The notes below the pieces were generated by a model, which searched no databases, was not told the origin of the DNA, and saw nothing but the letters and a program-made list of their open reading frames with translations. Both the position numbers and the translations under genes were made by a program. From Bombardia bombarda (lineage: Eukaryota > Ascomycota > Sordariomycetes > Sordariales > Lasiosphaeriaceae), in the NCBI GenBank assembly GCA_030512295.1, contig JAULSR010000009.1, positions 248,001-312,000 of the forward strand: a stretch of 64,000 nt of DNA. Direction: 5' to 3'. Of the stretch, positions 43,427 through 54,704 are shown piece after piece; the first letter of the stretch is position 1; each line of letters starts with the position of its first letter.

Positions 43427-46000
43427 ATGGCGGCCATGTCCCGACACAGCTCCACCACTGCCTACCAAGGCTTCTCTGTCTTCCAGCCGGCCCTCGGCAC
43501 CGCCCTGCAGTGGCTTCCTGCCGTTGGCACCCAGGAACTCGATGACATGGTCAACGCCTTTCTCCCCGGCCCAGCCTCGATCCAGGACAAGCGAGCCCAC
43601 ATCTCCATGGACTTCTTTGAGTACTCCCGCATGACTGGCGAGACTTTCAAGTTCTACGCCGCACCAACGCCCGCCTCCTTCTCCTCGGCCACTGCCGCCT
43701 CTCCTGCCAGCTCCTCCGCCCTCTATGATTCTGGCTACGGCTCCAGCTTCAACACCTCCCCGGTCGTCTCCGACATGAGCCCCTGGACTCAGTCCCCTAT
43801 CGCCTACGAGCCAAAGGTTGGCTCCCCCTCCTCCATCTCCAAGAAGCCATCTGCTTCTACCTCGCGGCAACAGACGGCCGCCGACTTCTCCAGCCACCCC
43901 GGCATGCGCATCATGACCAAGGATGGCCGGGACGTGACCAACTCTGCTTCTCGCGGATGCAAGACCAAGGAGCAGCGAGACCACGCCCATCTCATGCGCA
44001 TCATCAAGGCATGCGATGCCTGCAAGAAGAAGAAGATTCGATGCGACCCTTCTCACAAGAAGCGAAACGCTTCCCACGCCTCTCCCGCTCAGGCCGAGTC
44101 CAAGGTTACCAAAAAGTCTAAGAAGGCAGCAGCAGCAATAGCAGCGCCGCCACCGCCAATAGCCTTCAACGACTTCAATGACTTCAACTTTGATTTGACT
44201 GCTACTGACGCCTTTGAGACCCCTGAGACGGCCGTCCCATTCGCACCATATGATGAATCATATGACAGCAACATTGACGACCTCTGGTGGAACCAGTTCG
44301 TACAGTCGGAGCCAGCCACTCTTGCGAGCAACAACTTTGTCCTCCAGAACTACGACTTCGACTCATACCTCGACCCACAGAGCTCCATCTCCCACAGCTC
44401 TGGCTCTTCTGCCACCTCCCCATCGCAAGTATTCACCCCACTCACTCCGGCCCAGGATGGCCTACCACTTGCGCAGCAATCATCTGGAGATGCTCCAGCC
44501 ACCTTCTCAAGCGATGCGGCCCTGCCATACCTAAACCCACGCATTCCTCATGGCACGGACTATGTCGACTTCAACCTCTACTCGCCAGGCTCCGACTTCT
44601 CACTCGACGAGGAGTTGCACTCACTGAACAGGAGCAACTTCGTACCCCAGGGACATCGCCGCTCATCTCCCCAAGGGGACGATGCTTCCAACAGCCACCA
44701 ACTTCTCCACCAATTCATAACCGATGCTGCGGCCGTTACTCCTACTAGCCAAGCGCTATCGAGCTCGTCGCCACAAGATGTTGCCCATTACTGGGGTGCC
44801 GGACATGAGTCTGGCGCTGACTCCCCACATGCGTCGTCCCAACTCGCCCGTGGCAGCCTTGGACTTGGAGAGAGTTCTCTCTTCCAAGCCAGCTCGTCCG
44901 TGGCTGACCAACAACATTATGTCCGCTACAGCTCAGAGCTACTTGAGACTGGCGGCGCCGGCGACGGCGGCAATCTGCACCTGGGCTCACAACTACAGCC
45001 TGACAAGATGCATCGTCACGCAGCCAATAGGACACGGAGCTCTGAAGGCCTTGGCCCAATTCAACCGTCGTCGTCCAGCTTGGTATCGCCAGTCGACACT
45101 GCTACCAACGCTAGCGGACTCAGCAGCTCTCTCCGTGCGCCTACTACTCCGACTACCCAAGTTGGCCTGGCCGGCATGTCCAAGTCATCTGTTAGTCGCG
45201 GCCAATCATCACGACCCGGGCTAGAACAATATGTGGAATATTCGAGTAGGAATAGGACCAACCAGGCGAAGGTATCTTCGCCGACAACGGCAATTTCATC
45301 GACATCGGCGTTGACGCCGGTAATCTCGACTGGTGGCTTCGCCGCTGTGAAACACGGTGGCCGATTCTCTGGAGAGATGCTTCGCCACAAGTTGAAGTGC
45401 TCTATCAAGACGGTACTGACAGATGGACTGCCGAGGCGTCTTGCCGTCGGCGACCGCCGCGCGCCCGTCGTATCAAGCACAATTCTGACTACCACGCCCA
45501 CCTCAACTACTACCACCACGCCCACCCCACAAACAACATCGCCGATGCGACACAGCCCCGTCCGCGGAGCTGGCAAGAATTTGCAGACGACGAGCACAAC
45601 CGTGTTGTCTTCTTCCATTGCACACTTCTCTCAGTTTGTCGTACTTGGTCTTGTCTCTTGCCTGTTGGCATCCGTCATCATGTTCTGCCGATCGCGGTAT
45701 CTGGGTGGTTTCGCGCCTGAGACCATCCTCGCGAACAACACACTGGCCATCATCACCAGCATATTATTTGCCTTTGCCTCGTCGGCATTGGAGCCCTCGG
45801 GCATCGTGTCTATGCCGTCTTCGTGGGCGAAGCTTGTCGCAAGCAAGCCCTCGCAACATATCACACTGATGCCTACAGGCAGCAACAACACCATCGACAA
45901 CGTCAAGTCCAAGATCCAGACATCATTCAGCAGGATGGTTGAAGGATCAAAGTCGGTGACTGCCGTGCCTCTTCCCCGGTTGGCGATAATGTCGTCTTAA
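43427..46000 (+). CDS. Putative regulator: half Zn2Cys6 motif and C-terminal membrane segment
   Basis: A single exon of 857 residues. After a Ser-rich N-terminus comes RDVTNSASRGCKTKEQRDHA, then HLMRIIKACDACKKKKIRCD with Cys196, Cys199 and Cys206 (CX2CX6C) followed by PSHKKR. Again only the first half of a zinc cluster is present. The middle is acidic and aromatic with Ser/Gln-rich stretches (DFNDFNFDL, DDLWWNQF), a composition typical of activation regions. Near the C-terminus, FSQFVVLGLVSCLLASVIMFC (about 735-755) is a clear hydrophobic segment, with a second weaker one (about 768-786). The protein resembles its neighbour in layout but not in overall sequence. The start is the first ATG (MAAMSRHSS); the next Met is three codons on. 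The DNA-binding function is inference. Confidence 0.8.
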   Translation: MAAMSRHSSTTAYQGFSVFQPALGTALQWLPAVGTQELDDMVNAFLPGPASIQDKRAHISMDFFEYSRMTGETFKFYAAPTPASFSSATAASPASSSALYDSGYGSSFNTSPVVSDMSPWTQSPIAYEPKVGSPSSISKKPSASTSRQQTAADFSSHPGMRIMTKDGRDVTNSASRGCKTKEQRDHAHLMRIIKACDACKKKKIRCDPSHKKRNASHASPAQAESKVTKKSKKAAAAIAAPPPPIAFNDFNDFNFDLTATDAFETPETAVPFAPYDESYDSNIDDLWWNQFVQSEPATLASNNFVLQNYDFDSYLDPQSSISHSSGSSATSPSQVFTPLTPAQDGLPLAQQSSGDAPATFSSDAALPYLNPRIPHGTDYVDFNLYSPGSDFSLDEELHSLNRSNFVPQGHRRSSPQGDDASNSHQLLHQFITDAAAVTPTSQALSSSSPQDVAHYWGAGHESGADSPHASSQLARGSLGLGESSLFQASSSVADQQHYVRYSSELLETGGAGDGGNLHLGSQLQPDKMHRHAANRTRSSEGLGPIQPSSSSLVSPVDTATNASGLSSSLRAPTTPTTQVGLAGMSKSSVSRGQSSRPGLEQYVEYSSRNRTNQAKVSSPTTAISSTSALTPVISTGGFAAVKHGGRFSGEMLRHKLKCSIKTVLTDGLPRRLAVGDRRAPVVSSTILTTTPTSTTTTTPTPQTTSPMRHSPVRGAGKNLQTTSTTVLSSSIAHFSQFVVLGLVSCLLASVIMFCRSRYLGGFAPETILANNTLAIITSILFAFASSALEPSGIVSMPSSWAKLVASKPSQHITLMPTGSNNTIDNVKSKIQTSFSRMVEGSKSVTAVPLPRLAIMSS

Positions 46001-47390
46001 CCTACCTGTTGTGCTTTGGGTTCTATGGAGCTTGGGGCATTCGGGTCTTGTGGGATGTGGGATATGGCATGTCATGGCATGGTTTTATATATATGCAATC
46101 GTGTTTTATGGTTTTCGGTGATGTTTTAGCGAGCGCTTTCTCTTCTTGATGGTCATGATACCCCCATACGTGTGGTTAGAGACATGGGATCGTCCTCTTT
46201 TATTTTGTTTAGTGTGGGTACAACAGACTACCAACCGAGACACGTGTGCGACAAAAGTCACGATGAGGAGTGGAGAGGACGGTCTAGGCGACTGCGAGGC
46301 CTTGATGATATTTATTGACGGGGGCATATTGTGCGGAAGGGTTCTCTCGCGAGATGGTTATCTTGTGAGACAGTGGCCTTTCTGGTGTGCAGCTGTCGGT
46401 TGATATAGATGGCAAATATAATTTGGGTCCTTGCAGGCCGTCGAAATATTTGGGATGGGTTTTTGTGTTGTGGATGTGATGTTTGTTGATGTGTTGTTCA
46501 TGTGATGTTTGTGTTGATGTGAGGGAGTGATGAACTGATGTTGCTTGTTTGTTGCTGTAAGCCTGGTAGACAGTTTTGAAGCCTGAACTGGTATAAGTCT
46601 ATGAAGCTTGGTAGGTAAGGTGGATCCGAGACATTTCCACGCGAGCAACGATGCTTGAAAGGTGGAGAGCAACAATCGCTTCGTGGATTGTAGACCGTTG
46701 AGTGCATCTTAGTGGGCGGGAGGCGGATCGGCTTGCGGCTAACAGGAGTAAAATGTGGGTCTAATATGCATTTAGCGGGCCCATTGAACAAGGGAATGAT
46801 TTTTTTTTCGCTCAAAGCCGGTACAACGTCAAAGGTGCACACACACACGTTTACTAGTAGTTTAGTACATACGTTTCTCACCGGTTTTCTCGTCGTTTCG
46901 ATATGTCTTTCACTCTCTCTCATTACTGCTTCCATCTTTCAGACTACATCGTTCATGCGTAGAACTGGGATATTGACGACGAAACATTGCAGTTAATTCA
47001 CCCCAGTTTGCTTTTGCCCCCCCCTTCGAGCATAGACCAGCTAGAGTTTGAGCAAAGAGGGCAAGTGTTCCTCGCTCGCACTGGTTCTGAAAATTGTTGG
47101 ATCGCGGTTGCCCAGATACTACTACACACCACACCGGTTCATCTCAGCTTCGCTCCTTCCATCTGAACATTTTCCAGCCTTTTTGAGTTACAGCTTACTG
47201 TTCGCCGTGCCTTGGGGTCAGTGTTACTTGCTCAAAGGACAAAAGGACATTGCTTTATTAGCTGTGTGTGTTCCAAGTTTGGGTATTAGCTTGCAGTTGG
47301 ATTTGCGGGACCAGACAGGACCGCGACTGCATTTGGGCGTCCATAAAGAATCTCCAGCTCCCAGGCGTGCTTGTTTTTTGTGAAAAAAAG
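46001..47390. other. Intergenic region before tad2
   Basis: Includes a TGTTGATG/GTGATGTT-rich repetitive stretch (about 46468-46525), an ACAC run (about 46837-46850) and T10 at 46800. The leader before 47391 is T-rich. No supported gene. Confidence 0.4.
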
Positions 47391-49821
47391 ATGAGAGTCA
47401 CTCTTGCAAAAGTTGCTTCGGCCATTGGCCGCCAATTTTCTGCCTGCTTTCAGCCCCTCCTCTTCTTCCTTCTCAGCACATTTCACCGGGCTCTCAGAAT
47501 TTTCCTCAAACCTGGACAGCCAGACCAGACTGCCCGCCTCGCACCACCACCCGCGCCTCCACAGGATAGCTGCGACGACGACGAAACCGACAACACGGAC
47601 GGCGGGATGGCCTCGCCCTCCTCCGCGGCCCCGCCGCCGCCCAAGAGGGCACCCGTCCCCAGGATCATCCCGGCTTTACCGCGAATCCCGTTCTCCAAGA
47701 AGGAGAACACCGCGCCCAAGGCCGTCGCTCCGGTCATCCAGGACGCCGCCCAGAAGCAGCAGCAGCAGCTGAACGAGCGGGTTGCACGTCTTCAACTGAA
47801 TGGTGGTGCATCTTCCGCTGGCCCTGCCGCTCTTGGAGGGACCACGGGCGGCGCACCTGCTGCATCTATCGGACTAGCCAGGCAGCAGCAGCAGCAGCAG
47901 GAACAGCGTCTGGAGGTAACCGCCAGAAAGCCATCCCAGAAGCTGGTCGAGAGGGTCGACAATAGGCAGGAGAATGTGAATGCAGCGGACGTAAAGGGTA
48001 AGGGCAAAGCGTTCGCGGGGCGCGACGAGACCGTGCAGTCGTCACCGCCGATACCGCTGCAGGAACCCGACCTCAACGCTACCGGTGCCGCCCTGGCTAA
48101 GGTAGTCCCCCATCAGACTCCCGCTCAGATAAGTCACGAGGTCTCCCAGACTAGTAAGCTGAAGGAGACGACAATCAAGCTGGGGGAGGACACGGTCCAG
48201 ATCCAGTCCAAGGTAGAGACCCCGGAGGAGGCTGCCGAGAGAGCCATTCATAGCGGCTTTATGCGAGAGGCTCTGGATATGGTATGTCTCGGACAGTTTT
48301 TTTTCTTTCTTGTCATCTGTCCATTCCCTGCCACGTTTTTACAGTATCATCTGTTGTTCCATCCCCCCCCGCGCTCTGTTCGCATCGGGATTTTGTCCTG
48401 GTTACGATGGTGCGCCGGTGCCTTGTCGGCCCCCCCTACCCCCTAGGGGCTCGATCTGGTATCTCAGAGATGCTAGGATAGTGCTCCCTTGCTATCCAGT
48501 CACGCATATTCCCATATGCACGCCGGCTGCCCAACATCTTGTCCGTCATGTCAGCATGGATATGCTTCATCGCACAGGACCCCGCTCCGGCATCTGGTTC
48601 CACAGTGTGGCGGTAGTGCCCCTAGCCATCACCAGCACCCAGACCGCCCCTCAACGCGCTCTTACCTTCTGCACTCTCGTGTGACGCCGCCAAGCGTATG
48701 CAGTTTGGCTCAAAATTAACATCACCGAATTAAAATACTTGCTAACATGACTTTTCTCAGGCTCGACTGGCTCTGAAGACCAACGAGACCCCCGTCGGCT
48801 GTGTGCTTGTCTACCGAGGCCGGGTGATTGCGAGGGGCATGAACGCAACAAACGTCACCCGCAACGGCACTCGGCACGCCGAATACATGGCAATTTCCGC
48901 TCTGATCTCCCACTCCCCGGCCTCTGATCTTGAACCTAAAAAGAACGAGTCTTCGGCAAAACGAGCTTCGATGCCCCTGGGCGACAAGACCAACAAAGCT
49001 CAACCTAAGCCTGAACAAGAGTTAAGCTTATGGGGCGACGTCGATCCACGAGACGGCCACCTCTACCCGTATGGACAGAAGCTCCACCCCGCGCCTGTTG
49101 TGGACCGTTCTGTAATCAACGAGTCCGTTCTCTACGTCACTGTCGAGCCGTGCGTCATGTGTGCCTCGCTACTTCGACAACTCGGAATAAAGAAAGTCTA
49201 CTTTGGAGCCGTCAATGACAAGTTTGGAGGCACCGGTGGTGTGTTCCGCATTCATATAAACTCCCCTCCCTTGGTGACTTCTGCTCCTCCGTCCCCCCAG
49301 CCCCGGAGCGGCAAGGGGTTCGCAAGGCCAATTCTGGACCGCCGCCCGGCCTCGACGATCGGCACTATAACAGAGGGACAAACAACTTTAGGAGATGATA
49401 AGAGCGATGATAAGGATGATGATCCTGTTATTGAGACTGTTCTTCCCGGAGATGGTGGCAACATTGAGCCTGGATATGATGCCGAGGGAGGGTGGGGAAG
49501 AGATGAGGCGGTGACGCTGCTACGGCAGTTTTATGTCCAGGAAAATGGCAGAGGTAAGCAAGCCATGTCCCCCTTTCCTTTCTCCTTTTGTGAAGATTAC
49601 CATACTTACACGTCTTCACAGCGCCGGTCCCGAGAAAGAAGGAAGGCCGGGCCGCTCGTCTTGCAGCCATGATGCAACGAGACGGTCATGCAGGAGGTCC
49701 TATGATCGACCCGGCTGCAGTTGCAAAGCCTGAGGATGAAAATGCACCCGAGAACGATGCAGCCGATTCGCCCACATCAATAAGCCCAGTCGACAACTCC
49801 GAAGGGTCTTCGGCGGAGTGA
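47391..49821 (+). CDS. tad2: tRNA-specific adenosine-34 deaminase catalytic subunit Tad2, long N-terminal extension
   Basis: Exons 47391-48281, 48761-49553 and 49622-49821 (phases 0 and 1) give 627 residues. The deaminase domain begins at about residue 285 (HSGFMREALDM|ARLALKTNETPVGCVLVY) with the catalytic motif His336-Ala-Glu338 and zinc ligands Cys428 and Cys431 in PCVMC, followed by YFGAVNDKFGGTG. Tad2 pairs with Tad3 to turn wobble A34 of tRNA into inosine. The 280-residue N-terminus is unusual: yeast Tad2 is about 250 residues in total. It starts with a hydrophobic/basic segment (ACFQPLLFFLLSTFHRALRIF), then Pro/Ala-rich and Gln-rich sequence. The deaminase domain itself is interrupted by a charged insert (about 350-395), and a tail follows the core. 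Intron 1 is 479 bp. Confidence 0.88.
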
Positions 49822-50777
49822 TAAAGCGTTGCTGCGCGCATAAGAGCATACAACAAGCACGATTGCTGTACCAGAATATCCCCGCACATCAAATCGTTGC
49901 TTGCCTGCTTAGGCGGGTTCAGCATACTGGCTGTGTACAGCTTCAGCAGGCCTGGACATAGCTATGATCGAGGTCCTGTCTCTGCTGCTCGCTCCACGCA
50001 GGCGGGTTGCGGGTCTGGCTTGCTCGGTTCTGGTTGCATTAATGGTATGTCTGTCTGTGGTCTTGCCTGCCGAAGATTGAGAGGAGTTTGAGCTAACTCC
50101 ATTTCAGTAGTTGACGCAGAGCATTGCGCTTGTTTTTACGATATGGACGGCCGGGAGTGATCTGCATTAGCTGGAGCAACTTTTCTTGTTTCTTTCTTCT
50201 CGGCATTTACCGTCGTTGGTTTGCATAGTCGCTGGCTTTCCTCTCTTCCTTGGTTTGTAGATTTTATGATGTTGGGTGCCCCATTTCCCCTTCTTCGTCG
50301 CATTATGGGGCATATTCTGGCTCGGCGTTTGCAATCGTCATCCATGATGTTTGTTCCGTCCCCATTTACACTTTTGGTTTAGTAGGGGAAACGATTTTTA
50401 CTACGCAAATGTGGCCTGCATGCAGCTTTATTGTATCTTAGCCTACAACACTTACACACACACACACACACACATTTGGCATGGATGGGCGGAAATGAAC
50501 GGGGTGGGCTGGGCTGGGCTGGGCTGGGCTGGGCGTGGTTCTGTAGAGATTGCCTCACGGCTGGCTCATGGCTTATGGGTAAAACGGGAAGACGTTTCCC
50601 CTTTTTACTGCTGCTTGCTTGGGGCTATGGAGAATATGAAAACATATTTAGAAGAAGATATGCAATTTGCGTGCTTGAATAAAGTAACTGTTCAGAGGGT
50701 CCTTCAGGGTGCTTGCTGCTTACTAATCTGGACGTGGATCATCATTATCATCATTATCATCATTATAATCATCACCA
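49822..50777. other. Convergent intergenic region with a microsatellite cluster
   Basis: This lies between the tad2 stop (plus) and the GFA protein stop (minus). It holds (AC)n at about 50454-50474, (GGGCT)5-6 at 50506-50534 and an ATC/ATT tract at about 50736-50780. No gene seen. Confidence 0.6.
50506..50534. repeat. (GGGCT)n pentanucleotide repeat
   Basis: Five full units and a partial one, between an AC dinucleotide run and an ATC/ATT trinucleotide tract. Confidence 0.9.
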
Positions 50778-52181
50778 TCACGCTGCCTCGTCCCCTTTTA
50801 AACCCCTCTCCAGAGAAGCGGCCAATCTCTGCGCCCACCGCGCCGCACCTCCCGTTCGACCGTTTGTAGCCTCCTCGCTGAAACTCAGCCGCCCCGTCCA
50901 CCACTCCAACCATGCCTCTGCCCGTGCACCATCACCGCCATCAAGCAGACCGACACTAACATCAACCAAGTCAGGCCGCCACCTATCGTGCCAGAACACC
51001 GTCGCACCACATACGCGGCAGAAATTGCGGATCACACCAGAGGAAGAGACGTAGCTCTGCAGCTGTGGTGGCAGGGACGCCGGAAGATCATCTTCCGGAT
51101 CAAGGCTGGACACAGGAAGAGAATCCATTCCAGACGGGGGGTTGACGATATTGCACCGCGGAATGAACGCCCAGCTCTGGATCTCGAAGCCAGAGGCCAG
51201 GCGGCAGGAGCGGCATGCGCAGGTGCCGGCGAGGTATCTGCGTCTGTGTCTGTGTCTGTGTCTGTGTCTGTGTCTGTGTCTGTGTCTGTATCTGGTATTG
51301 CTGTGCTCGGGGGTTTCATCATTGGTGGAGGAGGTGGCGGTGGTGATGGATGGAGATGTCAGGGTTGGGTTTGTGGCTGTGTGGTCGGTGATGCCGTCGC
51401 GAAGCCACCATTTGACGTCGTCGGGGTTAGAGACGACGGACGGGGGGGTGAGGGAGTAGGGGTGGGTGAGGTCGGGGAAGTTGGAGCGCGGGAGGGCGCT
51501 AGAGGGGTTGGGGCGGGAGATGGAGAAGGATGTCGTAGTGCAGAGGCAGGTTGCGGGGAGGAGGTCGGGGTTGGGGGTTGCAGAGGGGCTTGGTTCTTTG
51601 CCAATTGGCAGTGGTGGTTTTGTGGTTGGATCTGGGTCGGGCTGGATGGGTGCTGTGGAGGGAGGTGATGGGGACGAGGTTGTAGGAGTTGGGCCTGAGA
51701 GCCAAATGGATAGGCCGCCGTCCTTGGTGTTGTCGACATGAATGTGGCGATATGTGTAATCTTGAGTGGTGGCCTGGTCATTGTAAAGGTGATCTGGGAT
51801 GTGGGTGATGACGCCCGTTGAGACTTCCCATTGTGCCGCGCTGGATGTGTTCAAATTGTTGGCTGCGGGCTTGGAGGTCTCTTTCGGACTGGCAAGCGAC
51901 CGAAAGACGTGACAGCCACAGGTCGCGCAGAAATACCAGCATCTGGAGGAGTGCGGGCTCGAGAAGCTTGTCAGGCCGCGGATGGATGGCGTCGGCGAAG
52001 ATGAGATGCCAAGGTAGGATGTGCAGAGCTGTCCCGTTACATGGCGGCAGGTGCTGCAGTGGCAGAGCGTTACCGTTAAAACGCCAGCTCGCCGGTGACT
52101 CAGAGTTACCGACTGACGGGATGAGCCGCAGAGGCACGAGATGGTCGCCATGATTTGCTGCTGTTTCTCGGTTGTCGCCAT
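50778..52181 (-). CDS. Double GFA/CENP-V (Mss4-like fold) protein
   Basis: A single frame of 467 residues. Domain 1 (about 14-125) has ISCLCGSS, LCHCSTCRHVTG and FCATCGCHVF, the Cys pairs of glutathione-dependent formaldehyde-activating/CENP-V domains. Domain 2 (about 210-420) has ATCLCTTTSF, GTCACRSCRLASG and FCRVCGATVFWH. A Pro/Ser/Thr-rich linker joins them, and domain 2 carries a long insert that includes eight Arg-His repeats. Single-domain members bind zinc; fungal two-domain proteins are common but mostly uncharacterised, so an enzymatic role is not assured. The start is the ATG at 52181; a second in-frame ATG ten codons later (MATISCLCG) is equally possible. It lies 485 bp downstream of azgA on the same strand. 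Confidence 0.8.
   Translation of the reverse strand: MATTEKQQQIMATISCLCGSSRQSVTLSHRRAGVLTVTLCHCSTCRHVTGQLCTSYLGISSSPTPSIRGLTSFSSPHSSRCWYFCATCGCHVFRSLASPKETSKPAANNLNTSSAAQWEVSTGVITHIPDHLYNDQATTQDYTYRHIHVDNTKDGGLSIWLSGPTPTTSSPSPPSTAPIQPDPDPTTKPPLPIGKEPSPSATPNPDLLPATCLCTTTSFSISRPNPSSALPRSNFPDLTHPYSLTPPSVVSNPDDVKWWLRDGITDHTATNPTLTSPSITTATSSTNDETPEHSNTRYRHRHRHRHRHRHRHRRRYLAGTCACRSCRLASGFEIQSWAFIPRCNIVNPPSGMDSLPVSSLDPEDDLPASLPPQLQSYVSSSGVIRNFCRVCGATVFWHDRWRPDLVDVSVGLLDGGDGARAEAWLEWWTGRLSFSEEATNGRTGGAARWAQRLAASLERGLKGDEAA
51242..51289. repeat. (GTCTGT)8 hexanucleotide repeat inside the GFA coding region
   Basis: Eight units encode Arg-His pairs on the minus strand just before the GTCACRSCR motif of domain 2. 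Length change keeps the frame. Confidence 0.92.
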
Positions 52182-52666
52182 GTCTCAGGGGCCAAGCGGT
52201 TGTTGCCCGAGAACTGGCAGTGACACATTCAATTTTATCGACAGGTACCGTGCTTAGCGAGCCCTTGCTTCATTCCTTGGCGATTGTTCAGCTGGCCGTG
52301 GGTGGGGCAGCGATGCTGCTGGCCGGCTTTGTGCTAGGAAGGTGCGATGGATGCCTGTGGGTTAGGTTCGTTCTGTCGTGGAATAGAAAGGCAATCACGC
52401 AAGTGCCATTTTCGTAGGGCTTGATCAAGGTCTGCTCAATTCACAATTCATCATATTGCCTCAAGAGACAGCCATTCATGCCTCCTGAACTACACTAGGT
52501 ATCTATCAGATTCTTATCAGATTCTTTGTACAGACAATGCGCTGAAGAAACATTGGTACGTGCCACTCAAGATATTATATTATCACTGCCACCCACACAA
52601 ATCTTCTCCTCTTCTATCCCTCATCCCTCTAATCAGACAGTAAAGACTTCCACCACCTGTGTATTC
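52182..52666. other. Intergenic region between azgA and the GFA gene
   Basis: Contains the azgA 3' UTR and the GFA promoter on the minus strand. No gene or repeat of note. Confidence 0.5.
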
Positions 52667-54704
52667 TTATGCGATCTTATCGTCTGAGACCTTCGCAGGT
52701 TCATAGACACCGACCTTTTCAGCAGATCCAGGCCTATCGGATCCCGATGTCTTGCCCTGCTCTGTCTGGCCTTGGATCTTCTCAATGCCTTGCGCATGTT
52801 CGGGCTCGAGCTCCGAGTCGGTGGCATCCTCGCGCCAGAAATTCTTCTTTCCCTTGATAAGGCGCTGGAGCCACGTCGGCAAGACGCCACCGGGAATCCT
52901 CCACGTCCATGGATCCTTGTCGGCCTTGTTAGGCGGCACGATGCGACCTCCGGACGCCAATTCGACGAGCCACACGATGGTGTTGAGGATGATGTACATG
53001 AAGATGCCTCCAATCAGACCGTCGGCGATGGAGTAGGTGAAGGCCATCACGACGATGCAGACGAATGCTGGGACGGAGTCGCCCATGTATGACCAGTTGA
53101 TTTCAGTCACAGACCGGACCATCATGGAGCCGACCAGGATCAGCACGCATCCGGTAGCCCACGGAGGAATAGAGGCAAAGATGGGCGAGAAGAAGATGGA
53201 GATAAAGAAGCAGATTCCAGTCGCCATGGCAGTCAACCCCGTCTTGCCGCCTTCTCCGATGCCGGCGCCAGACTCGATGAAGGCCGTGACAGGGGGCGAG
53301 CCAAAAACGGCACCAATTGAGATACTGATCGAATCGACCATATAACTGGAACAACCACCTTGGTTAGCTGACCAGCCGAGGCAAAAAACTCGAAGGGAGG
53401 GGAGGGAACATACGCTGCAGTGGATCCTTCAAAGTCGTTGGTCACCGGGTCGACCAGGTCGGCATATGCGGCCATCGAATACAAAGTGCCGGTAGTGTCG
53501 AGAATGTCGACATACAGGAAGGTGATTAAGGCCAGTCCAAACTGCCCACCAAATCCGCCAATATTCCACTCCTGGACGTTGAGGGTACGCTTGATCTGAT
53601 GGAAGTCGACGACCTTTCTGAAGAAGTCGAAGCTGTCGTCACCCGCGGGAGTGTAGGGAAAGTAAGTTACCGGTGTGCCTCGAGGCCAAGAGATGATCGA
53701 GACAAGAAGGATGCCGGCAATGATGGCACCCTTGACTCTGTACATCATCAATATCGTCGTGAAGACGCCACCGCAGAAGATGCCAATCCACATCTCTGGC
53801 CTGCGCATCTTGTTGCCGTCTGGGCAAGTAACTCCATCCGGAGTATCGCCTCCTCCCAAACCAACCTGGTCTGCCATGCAGCCGGCAAGCGCAAGCGGCA
53901 CCGATTTCCCGCCTGTTACAAGACCGATACCTTCAGAGTAGGTAAAGCCGATAAGAGTCAGGAAGAAGCCGATACCGACGCTCGTGGCCAGCTTGATCGA
54001 ACGTGGGATGGCTCGTGCCAACCATTGTCGCATTCCGAAAAGCGCAAGGGCGAAGAAGATGAAGCCTTCAACGAAGATGGCTGTCAGGGCAACACCGTAC
54101 GGAACCGTGCCGGCTCCGTGAAATCCGACGACGGTATAGGCGAAGTAGGCGTTCAAACCCATGCCCGGCGCAAGTCCGACCGGCCTACAGAGTGTCAGAA
54201 ACGCACCCGATAGCTCGGGTTTACATGCAGACTAACAGGTTTGCACAAAGACCCATGAAGAAAGTCGCGAAGGCGGAGATGGCAGCGGTAGCTGTGATCA
54301 GATCTCTCTTGACCTCGCCCTGGCAAAGGCTGTATTCGAGGTTGTCCAAGCAGATCGGGTCTTCCTTTCCGCCATTGCACACACAGGTACCACCGCTGTC
54401 AGAAACAATACTGGCGTTGACTGCGATGATGTATCTGCAGCACATGACAGTTAGCATCAGCAGCTCTCAGGTCGTCCCTGCCGGGAGGTTGACTCACGCC
54501 ATGGCGAAGAAGGTCGCAAGACCGGCGCGCATCTCAGTGAAGAAGAGAGATCCCTTCCTCTCTTTCGGCTGTTGGGCGGCCGTTTAGCAAGAAGCGGTGC
54601 CCAGATTTCAACGAAGCGCTCACATGTCCAGATCCCTCCAGCTTAAACCAGCGACCAACAGCGCTGCGCGCTACCTTTCGGTTGGTGTTATCAATGAAGC
54701 CCAT
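52667..54704 (-). CDS. azgA: AzgA-type purine (hypoxanthine/adenine/guanine) permease
   Basis: Five exons: 54704-54624, 54568-54498, 54434-54237, 54184-53414 and 53345-52667, with matching phases, give 599 residues. The protein has the AzgA-family signature GLAPGMGLNAYFAY, RAIPRSIKLATSVGIGFF, DTTGTLYSMA, and the exon 4-5 junction STAAYMVDSISI leading to GSPPVTAFIESGAGI. Ten or more hydrophobic helices are visible, and the tail is hydrophilic and charged (EPEHAQGIEKIQ). It sits in the plasma membrane and imports purines by proton symport. A GATAAG site on the coding strand at 55175-55170, about 470 bp upstream, could answer to a nitrogen-control GATA factor (inference). The intron 3 donor is GTTAGT. 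The length matches Aspergillus AzgA (about 580 residues). Confidence 0.93.
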
